Shown: positions 23,067 to 29,230 of the stretch, piece by piece
Layout: each line of letters starts with the position of its first letter
Numbering within the stretch: the stretch's first letter is position 1
From: CAYLQA01 sp964385695
GTDB taxonomy: Bacteria; Desulfobacterota; Desulfobulbia; Desulfobulbales; Desulfurivibrionaceae
Assembly: GCA_964385695.1 (NCBI GenBank)
Contig: CAYLQA010000043.1
Location: 1-29,230, forward strand
Reading direction: 5' to 3'
DNA: 29,230 bases
The notes under the pieces: model-generated
Databases searched by the model: none
Told to the model about the DNA's origin: nothing
Seen by the model: the letters and a program-made list of their open reading frames with translations, nothing else
Program-made: the position numbers and the translations under genes

Positions 23067-24098
23067 ATGCCGGGCAAACGATCCTCCATGCTTTTGAGTT
23101 GGAATTTTTTTCTTCCCTTTCTGCTTCTCGTTGCTATCTCAGCCGGCTTTGTCCAGGCAGAGGAAGCCATGCCGACCGGAGAGCAGTTCAGTGATCCGCA
23201 AGAGCTGCGCAAGATGCCCGAAGGCTGGCGCCAGCAGGCGGTGCAATATGTGCCGGAACTGCGCAAGGCGGACCTGGTGGTCAACCTTGACCAGAGTGTA
23301 TTCCCGAGTTTTCAGACGGTGGTCAATGAGTTTGCCAAGAAAAACAAACTCAAGCTCGTGCTCAACTCAGGCACCTGCGGCATCACCAACCGTGTGTTTT
23401 TGCATAAACAGGTGGATGTGGGCTCCTACTGCTGCCCGCCCGGCAAAGATGACCGCATGCCCGGGGTTGTCTTTCATACCCTGGCCTTGGCCCCCATTGC
23501 TTTAATCGTTCACCCGGACAACCCCATCGAAAATATCAGTTTTGCCGAAGCGCAAAAACTCTTTGCCGGAGATATCAGACGTTGGTCCGAGGTTCAGGAT
23601 AAAGGCGGGCGCAAGTACATCAAGCCGGTTCAGCCGGTCAGTTTTATCCACTGCAAAAAACGGCCGGGCCACTGGCGACTGCTCCTGGACAACGATGAAC
23701 TCTTTTCCCCGCGCACCATCAATGTCACCTCCATACCGGACATGGTCTACACCATTGCCAGCAATAACAAGGCCATCGGCCACGAGGTGAGTTGGTTGGC
23801 GCTCAAACGCTACCGCAAAGAAAAAGGGCAGGTAAAACCCCTGAAGATAGATGGCCTCGACCCTCTCAACCTGCAAAATTTGGCCCAGGGCAAATACCCC
23901 TTGTATCGGACCTACACCCTTGCAAGCTGGGGCGATCCGCACACTGCAAATCCCTTGGCGGGCCGGCTTATTCACCACCTTATCACCTATGCGGAAAAGC
24001 ATGCTCAAGAATTACAGCTGGTTCCCCCCTCGCAACTGAAGGGCGCGGGCTGGCAGTTTCAGGGCGCTGAGGTTGTAGGCATGCCAAAGAAGAAATAA
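23067..24098 (+). CDS. Periplasmic PstS-like substrate-binding protein, probable sensor partner of the following kinase
   Basis: Exported protein of 343 residues. The N-terminus (MPGKRSSMLLSWNFFLPFLL, hydrophobic to about 27, VQA/EE cleavage near 31) is a Sec signal peptide. The mature part resembles a type II periplasmic binding protein of the PstS/PBP-like group: 'VVNLDQSVFPSFQTVVNEFA', 'ALAPIALIVHPDNPIENISF', 'EAQKLFAGDIRRWSEV', 'GWQFQG'. The usual phosphate loop (TGSGSG-like) is not there; NSGTCGITNR occupies that place. Four cysteines occur, in GTCG, YCCPP and HCKK. No permease or ATPase gene is nearby. A hybrid histidine kinase starts 14 bases on. I infer a solute sensor rather than a transporter. 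AGGAGA precedes the ATG. The ligand is unknown. Confidence 0.82.
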   Translation: MPGKRSSMLLSWNFFLPFLLLVAISAGFVQAEEAMPTGEQFSDPQELRKMPEGWRQQAVQYVPELRKADLVVNLDQSVFPSFQTVVNEFAKKNKLKLVLNSGTCGITNRVFLHKQVDVGSYCCPPGKDDRMPGVVFHTLALAPIALIVHPDNPIENISFAEAQKLFAGDIRRWSEVQDKGGRKYIKPVQPVSFIHCKKRPGHWRLLLDNDELFSPRTINVTSIPDMVYTIASNNKAIGHEVSWLALKRYRKEKGQVKPLKIDGLDPLNLQNLAQGKYPLYRTYTLASWGDPHTANPLAGRLIHHLITYAEKHAQELQLVPPSQLKGAGWQFQGAEVVGMPKKK

Positions 24099-24112
24099 GC
24101 GGCCGAAACCTG

Positions 24113-27094
24113 ATGACGCGAGGAAAAAAAATCCGCATAAGCCTGACCGGAAAAATGCTCCTGGTGATTGTTGTGCTCGGCTGTGTTGTTCTGGCCGGCA
24201 GCGATCAGTTGCTGATCCGCCAGGTCAAGGCCAGCTTTCAGCAACAGATCAGCCAAAAGGTCCAGGAGCAGGTGACCGAAGGGCGGCTGCGCTTTGACAG
24301 CTTTGTGAAAACGCATTTTCAGCTGGCCCGGGTCATAGTATCCCAGCATCGCTTTGTCGATCACCTCGACACCCTTGCGGACCAACCAGCAGAGCAAGCC
24401 CCGCGCATTCATATTCGCCCGCCAAACTGGTTTCCCCGCCGCGGCGTCATGCGGGCTTTGGCCCAGGCCGGTTATTACATACTGTTGGATGGTAATGGAA
24501 GAGTGCGTGAGGTATACGAAAGCGAGGCCACAAGCGCACCTGCCGATCTCCTGCACCCGGAAAAACAACTCATCAACGCTAGCCATAATGAAAATTTCAT
24601 GACCTCCATTGGCGGCATCCCCTTCCTCGTCTCGTCAAGCAGCGTGTATGGAGCGAAGAAAAGGCTCCGGGCCACCCTTATGCTTGCCACGCCCATGGAC
24701 GATGCCATGCTCGTGACCCTGCAACCCCCCTATGCCACAAACCAGATCGTGGCCCTGGCCACCGGCTTTGACCCGCTTATTCTGACCAGCAGCGATCTTG
24801 AGTTGGTGCCAAAGGGAGAACGCCTGGAGGAGCTGAAAAATAACTTTCTGCTCATCGGCGAAAAGGTCTTTAATTATGAGTACGCCGACCTGCTGGTCAG
24901 CTATAACCACCTGATGCCTCGCGAAGAAATTGACCGCTTGGCCCACCCGGTTATCCTGCGTACCCGCCTGCAAATACTGATCATTTCCCTGGTTTTTATA
25001 GCAAGCTTTGCCTTTGTCATGACCTGGGTCACCAGGAGAATACAGCGCCAGACGCAAGAGATGGTGGATTTTTCCAGCAGTGCTCTGGGCAAAAAACCCG
25101 AGGCATTGGCCCATGGGGATCAGCTCGATATGCTGGAGCAGCAATTTCGCCTGCTCAGCGAGGAGGTTTTGGCTGCCAACCGCGAGCAGGCCGCGCTCAT
25201 GCAAACCATCCTGCAGGCCATCCCCGCCCCCATCTACTTTATTGATGAAGGGGGGAAATACCTGGGCTGCAACCAGGCCTTTTGCGATTTTATAGGCCTA
25301 GCTCAAGAGAACTTTATCGGCAAAAAAGCCGCCGATTTTCTTGATTCGAAGATGCAGCTCGCCTTTCACCAGGAAGATGAAGACCTCCTGCAACGCGGTA
25401 GTTCTGGAATCTTCAGCAAGAAGCTGACGGATCATGCCGGGAGGAGTCATGATTTTATCGTGCACAAGGCGATATTTCATAAAGCGGATAGCAGTAAGGC
25501 AGGCCTGATCAGCGTTTTGGTCAATGTTACCGATCTCAAGTCCACCTCCGAACAGCTGGCCCAGGCCCACGCCTTTTTGGAAAGCCTGCTGGACTCCATT
25601 CCCGATCTCATCTTTTACAAAGACAAGGACAGCGTTTACTTGGGGGGGAATAAATCCTTTTCCAAGTTAATCGACAGAGAGGTAGAGGATATCATCGGCC
25701 TGAGCGATCTCGACCTTTTCCCCCGTGAAATAGCGGAATTTTTCAGAGAAAAAGACCGACAGATGCTCTCCTCCGGCGCTGCGCGCCGCAACGAGGAGTG
25801 GGTGACCTATCCGGATGGAAGCAAGATCTTGTTGGACACCCTGAAAACCCCCTACTATGGACCGGACGGCACCATTCTCGGCCTGATCGGCATCAGCCGT
25901 GATATCACAGAAAAGAAAAAGGCGGAGGGGGAAAAGGGCAGGCTGATGAACCAGCTCAGGCAGGCGCAGAAGATGGAGGCCATCGGCACCCTGGCCGGAG
26001 GAATTGCCCATGATTTCAACAATATACTCACTTCAATTATCGGCTATGCCACCCTGGTTCAGTATGACCTGCCCATGAATAGCCAAAGTGCAACCAGGCT
26101 CGCCGAGGTGATCAAGGCCGGAGACCGGGCCAAGGACCTGGTCAACCAGATCCTCACCTTCAGCCGCCAGAGCGAGCAGGAGCAACAACCCGTTGAAATC
26201 AAACATATTGTCAAAGAGGCGATCAAGCTGCTCAGGGCCTCGATCCCCACCACCATTGAGATTAAAATGCTGGTGGACAACAACTGCGGGGTCGTGGTAG
26301 CCGACCCCACCCAGATCCATCAGGTAGTGATGAACCTCTGCACCAACGCTTATCACGCCATGAAGGAAAACGGCGGCATCCTGACCGTCTCCATGGAGCC
26401 CGTTGAGCTAGAAACAAGCGAGCTGGGCAGCGAGGCAAAGCTTCCGGCCGGACCATATGTCCGCCTGGAGGTGCAAGACACCGGCCATGGCATTCCGGAA
26501 GAGATCATAGAACGCATCTTTGACCCGTATTACACCACCAAGCCCAAAGGGGAAGGGACAGGAATGGGGCTGGCCGTGGTCCACGGTATCATCAAGAGCC
26601 ATGGCGGTCATATTAAAGTCACCAGCGCAGCCGGGGTGGGCACCAGGTTCCAAATTTATCTGCCCCGGGTGGAGCACTCAGCCATTGACCGAGTCCAGCA
26701 AGCGGCCAGGCCCGATGCCACCCACGGTACCGAGCGCATCCTTTTAGTGGATGACGAGGAGCAAATCACCAGCCTGCTGAGCGAAATGCTGGAAGATTTG
26801 GGCTACCGGGTCACAGCCAAGACCAGCAGCAAGGAGGCCTTGCAATGCTTCACTGCCTCTCCCAACGACTTCGATCTGGTAGTAACCGACATGACCATGC
26901 CGGGGCTTACCGGCACGGAGCTGGCCCACGAGCTTCTTGCCGTGCGCAAGGACCTGCCCATTATTCTCTGCACCGGCTTCAGCGAGGTGGTTGACGAGCA
27001 GTCGGCCAAGGCCATGGGTATTAAGGAGTATATATTAAAGCCGGTTGTTATCACCGACCTGGCCGTGGTCATCAGAAAACTTTTTGACCAATAA
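24113..27094 (+). CDS. Membrane hybrid sensor histidine kinase (extracytoplasmic domain, PAS-PAS-HisKA-HATPase-REC)
   Basis: Inner-membrane two-component kinase of 993 residues. TM1 at about 12-32 and TM2 at about 285-307 enclose a 250-residue periplasmic domain, probably Cache-like (RFDSFVKTHFQLARVIVSQH, YYILLDGNGRVREVYES). A short HAMP-like/coiled linker leads to PAS1 (about 357-480) and PAS2 (about 484-607). HisKA carries phospho-His H633 in GGIAHDFNNILTS. The ATPase domain has the N box 'MNLCTNAYHAM', G1 'DTGHGIP' and G2 'GEGTGMGLAVVHGI'. A C-terminal receiver domain (from about 872) has the acidic pair in LLVDDEEQ, phospho-Asp D926 in VVTDMTMPG and the KP lysine. All key residues are intact. 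It lies directly behind the periplasmic binding protein. Its output partner is not in the window. Confidence 0.95.
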   Translation: MTRGKKIRISLTGKMLLVIVVLGCVVLAGSDQLLIRQVKASFQQQISQKVQEQVTEGRLRFDSFVKTHFQLARVIVSQHRFVDHLDTLADQPAEQAPRIHIRPPNWFPRRGVMRALAQAGYYILLDGNGRVREVYESEATSAPADLLHPEKQLINASHNENFMTSIGGIPFLVSSSSVYGAKKRLRATLMLATPMDDAMLVTLQPPYATNQIVALATGFDPLILTSSDLELVPKGERLEELKNNFLLIGEKVFNYEYADLLVSYNHLMPREEIDRLAHPVILRTRLQILIISLVFIASFAFVMTWVTRRIQRQTQEMVDFSSSALGKKPEALAHGDQLDMLEQQFRLLSEEVLAANREQAALMQTILQAIPAPIYFIDEGGKYLGCNQAFCDFIGLAQENFIGKKAADFLDSKMQLAFHQEDEDLLQRGSSGIFSKKLTDHAGRSHDFIVHKAIFHKADSSKAGLISVLVNVTDLKSTSEQLAQAHAFLESLLDSIPDLIFYKDKDSVYLGGNKSFSKLIDREVEDIIGLSDLDLFPREIAEFFREKDRQMLSSGAARRNEEWVTYPDGSKILLDTLKTPYYGPDGTILGLIGISRDITEKKKAEGEKGRLMNQLRQAQKMEAIGTLAGGIAHDFNNILTSIIGYATLVQYDLPMNSQSATRLAEVIKAGDRAKDLVNQILTFSRQSEQEQQPVEIKHIVKEAIKLLRASIPTTIEIKMLVDNNCGVVVADPTQIHQVVMNLCTNAYHAMKENGGILTVSMEPVELETSELGSEAKLPAGPYVRLEVQDTGHGIPEEIIERIFDPYYTTKPKGEGTGMGLAVVHGIIKSHGGHIKVTSAAGVGTRFQIYLPRVEHSAIDRVQQAARPDATHGTERILLVDDEEQITSLLSEMLEDLGYRVTAKTSSKEALQCFTASPNDFDLVVTDMTMPGLTGTELAHELLAVRKDLPIILCTGFSEVVDEQSAKAMGIKEYILKPVVITDLAVVIRKLFDQ

Positions 27095-27101
27095 AAAAAT
27101 C

Positions 27102-27716
27102 ATGCTATCTAATGACGTCATGGATGCACTCATACTTTCACCGGGAGATGCCCTCTTTATCGTCGATGTGCAGAATGACTTCCTTCCAGGCGGCAGCCTG
27201 GAGGTGCCAGATGGAGACCAGGTCATCCCACCGCTCAACCAGGCCCTCTTCCTCTTTGGCGAAGCAAACCTGCCTATCTTTGCCTCAAGAGATTGGCATC
27301 CGGCCGATCACTCCTCCTTTATCGAACAGGGCGGAACCTGGCCCCCCCATTGCGTGCAGCACACCCGTGGCGCCTCCTTTGCCAACAAACTTGATATCCC
27401 CTGCTCAATCCGCATCATTTCAAAGGCAACCTCGATCGAAGAAGATGCCTACTCTGCCTTTGACAAAACCAACCTGCATCTTGAGCTGCAAAGCTTGCGC
27501 ATAGGTCGCCTGATTATCGGCGGCCTGGCCACGGATTATTGCATAAAGGCAACGGTGCTTGATGGATTGCGGCTCGGCTATGAGATTTTTGTACTCGAAG
27601 ATGCAATCCGGGCGGTGAACGGTCACCCCGATGACGGAGACAAGGCCATTCTGGAGATGCAGGAGGCAGGGGCTCACTGTATCATTGCTAAACAATTGCA
27701 GCTCAACCCTCGATGA
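27102..27716 (+). CDS. pncA: Nicotinamidase
   Basis: Hydrolyses nicotinamide to nicotinate in NAD salvage; 204 residues. The cysteine-hydrolase triad is visible as D22 (VDVQNDFLPGG), K108 (IISKATS) and C147 (GGLATDYCIKAT). Metal ligands D64, H66 and H70 are in SRDWHPADHSS, and 'GTWPPHCVQHTRGASF' is characteristic of PncA over isochorismatase. The start is ATG 27102 or ATG 27120; no convincing ribosome site separates them, and the kinase stop is 7 bases before the first. Its stop overlaps the pncB start in ATGA. The kinase-to-pncA spacing suggests read-through from the sensor operon, though a functional link need not exist. Confidence 0.93.
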   Translation: MLSNDVMDALILSPGDALFIVDVQNDFLPGGSLEVPDGDQVIPPLNQALFLFGEANLPIFASRDWHPADHSSFIEQGGTWPPHCVQHTRGASFANKLDIPCSIRIISKATSIEEDAYSAFDKTNLHLELQSLRIGRLIIGGLATDYCIKATVLDGLRLGYEIFVLEDAIRAVNGHPDDGDKAILEMQEAGAHCIIAKQLQLNPR

Positions 27717-29059
27717 AAACAGCTATGAACCCAAACTCCCTCCTCTTAACCGACCTCTACCAGCTCACCATGCTCCAGGGTTATTTTCAGCAAGGCATGG
27801 AGCAAACAGCTGTCTTTGAATTTTTTGTCCGGGAACTGCCCAAGGAGCGTAACTTTCTCATGGCCGCAGGGCTTGAGCAGGTACTGGATTACCTGGAAAA
27901 CCTGCATCTCACGGAAGAGGAGCTTGATTGGCTTTACAAGGATGGCCGGTTTGAAGACGACTTTTTACAGTTTTTAAAGGAGTTACGTTTTGGTGGCGAT
28001 GTGCACGCCATGGCCGAGGGCACCATCTTTTTCCCTGATGAGCCCATTTGCCGCATCACCGCGCCCATCAGCCAGGCCCAGTTGGTGGAAACAAGGATCA
28101 TTAACATTCTTCAATTTCAAACCATGATCTCCTCCAAGGCCGCCCGTATGCAGCTGGCCGCGCCGGACAAACTCATGGTGGATTTCGGCTTACGGCGCGC
28201 ACACGGGGCAGAAGCCGGGCTCTTTGCCGCCCGGGCAAGTTACCTATCCGGCTTTACCGGCAGCTCCACGGTTTTGGCGGGCCAAGGCTATGGTCTGCCC
28301 GTATTCGGCACCATGGCCCATTCCTTTATCCAGGCCCACGAGAGCGAGGAGGAGGCCTTTTTCCATTTCGCCCTGGCCCAGCCCGATAATGTTGTGCTGC
28401 TCATCGACACCTATGACACGGAGCAGGCGGCACATAAGGTGGTCAAGCTGGCAGGCAGACTCAAGGAGCAGGGAATCACCATCCGGGCCGTTCGCCTGGA
28501 CAGCGGCGACCTGATAGTCCATTCCCGCAAGGTACGCGCCATACTAGACCACGGTGCCCTTGCCGATGTAAAAATCTTCACCAGCGGCAACCTCGATGAG
28601 TATGAGCTGGCGAGATTTACCAAGGCCGCAGCACCCATTGACGGATTCGGCATCGGCACCAAGATGGTCACCTCGGCCGACCGTGCTTACCTGGATTGTG
28701 CCTATAAACTTGTGGAGTATGGCGGTATCCCGCGGAGAAAAAAATCAGAGGGGAAATCCACCTGGCCGGGCAGCAAGCAGGTCTATCGCCACTACGAAAA
28801 AAATGGCCGCTTGAGCCATGATATTTTGACCCTTGAAAGTGACAAGCAGAATGGCCTGCCCCTGATCAGGCAGGTCATGCAAGACGGCAAGCGGCTGGAA
28901 ACAACAAGTCTTGATGAGGGGCGCGCCCGGGCAGGCAAGGAGCTGGCAGCATTACCGCAGACATTAACCCCTCTGACACAGGCCATTACGCCATACAGGG
29001 TTGAAGTCTCCGCTGCGGTGCGAGAATGTGCGGCCAAGGTAGACCGCCGCAACGCTTAG
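27713..29059 (+). CDS. pncB: Nicotinate phosphoribosyltransferase
   Basis: Uses nicotinate and PRPP with ATP to make nicotinate mononucleotide; 448 residues, full length. 'LLTDLYQLTMLQGYFQQGME' opens the protein; the phosphorylated histidine is expected at H203 in FGTMAHSFIQAH. 'LIDTYDTEQAAHKVV', 'IRAVRLDSGDL' and 'IKIFTSGNLDEYELA'-like KIFTSGNLDEYEL form the PRPP and product site, and 'GFGIGTKMVTSADRAYLDC' closes the core. It overlaps pncA by four bases, so the two steps turning nicotinamide into NaMN are translationally coupled. The last four bases overlap the 3' end of the leftward gene that follows. Confidence 0.97.
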   Translation: MKTAMNPNSLLLTDLYQLTMLQGYFQQGMEQTAVFEFFVRELPKERNFLMAAGLEQVLDYLENLHLTEEELDWLYKDGRFEDDFLQFLKELRFGGDVHAMAEGTIFFPDEPICRITAPISQAQLVETRIINILQFQTMISSKAARMQLAAPDKLMVDFGLRRAHGAEAGLFAARASYLSGFTGSSTVLAGQGYGLPVFGTMAHSFIQAHESEEEAFFHFALAQPDNVVLLIDTYDTEQAAHKVVKLAGRLKEQGITIRAVRLDSGDLIVHSRKVRAILDHGALADVKIFTSGNLDEYELARFTKAAAPIDGFGIGTKMVTSADRAYLDCAYKLVEYGGIPRRKKSEGKSTWPGSKQVYRHYEKNGRLSHDILTLESDKQNGLPLIRQVMQDGKRLETTSLDEGRARAGKELAALPQTLTPLTQAITPYRVEVSAAVRECAAKVDRRNA

Positions 29060-29230
29060 CGTCTGGCAAGCCAGATGAAATGCCTGGCCCCGCCATGGCG
29101 GCCCCGGGCCTTGATCTTGACCTCTTCCACCTGAAACCCGACCTGACGCAAACGCTTGCTAAAGGCCTGATCCGCACTGGCTGACCAGACGGCCAAAACT
29201 CCGCCTGGCCGAAGAGCGAGTAGCGCAGCC
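29056..29230 (-). CDS. C-terminal end of a spermidine-synthase-like protein (partial)
   Basis: 58 residues of an open frame that enters from the right edge of the window, with no start, ending at TAA (29056-29058). It contains LRPGGVLAVWSASADQAF, then 'LRQVGFQVEEVKIKARGR' and 'GGARHFIWLARR'. This is the closing strand/helix pattern of a class I methyltransferase fold as in spermine/spermidine-synthase-like proteins (LxPGGVLAVWSA). It overlaps the pncB stop by four bases in convergent orientation. A longer frame on the same strand (from 29177) lacks this similarity and is a shadow. Confidence 0.7.
   Translation of the reverse strand, partial: AALLALRPGGVLAVWSASADQAFSKRLRQVGFQVEEVKIKARGRHGGARHFIWLARR

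Overview
The window looks like chromosomal DNA of a sulfate-reducer-type Desulfobacterota bacterium, most like the Desulfobulbales. I infer this from gene content and protein style: an AcnB-type aconitase, a COG3014/YcfL/LpoB lipoprotein set, YedF beside a cysteine-desulfurase-like enzyme, a PAS protein carrying an 'SHGIC..C' cysteine motif, and a very cysteine-rich radical SAM/methyltransferase fusion. No rRNA, tRNA, CRISPR array, phage gene or transposase was seen. The taxonomic call is inference.

Left part (1-5615): acnB stands alone with its own terminator. It is followed by an operon of three outer-membrane-type lipoproteins (a COG3014-like protein, YcfL and LpoB), which by family knowledge concerns peptidoglycan synthase control. 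A 99-bp palindromic repeat lies across the 3' end of the first lipoprotein gene. 5653-8783: a leftward operon encodes an ECF-like sigma factor, a zinc-finger membrane anti-sigma factor and a small cysteine-rich PAS protein. Divergent from it is a secreted protein that appears to be a YfbK/DUF3520 protein without its von Willebrand A domain.

8852-13910: a second leftward operon encodes a 1067-residue protein (radical SAM, then an ArsM-like methyltransferase, then a DUF5714-like Cys-rich domain), a TVP38/TMEM64 membrane protein, and the DNA glycosylase MutM. Its upstream region is bracketed by two near-identical 25-bp palindromes in inverted orientation. This fusion and its paired sites are the best candidate for an undescribed system; a metalloid or thiol-chemistry role is inferred from conserved methyltransferase cysteines.

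13923-21084: housekeeping and signalling genes on the + strand: 5-formyltetrahydrofolate cyclo-ligase overlapping a histone-deacetylase-like hydrolase, a REC/HD-GYP response regulator, gatC and gatA, hisC, cmk and a PilZ protein. REP-like hairpins lie between gatC and gatA and, nested in a second inverted repeat, between gatA and hisC. 21148-22946: yedF and a TIGR01977-type cysteine desulfurase, suggesting sulfur or selenium transfer.

23067-29230: a periplasmic PstS-like binding protein with no permease sits directly before a large hybrid histidine kinase, probably as its sensing partner. Tightly behind come pncA and pncB (NAD salvage; their coding regions overlap by four bases). The window closes with the C-terminal end of a leftward spermidine-synthase-like gene that overlaps the pncB stop.
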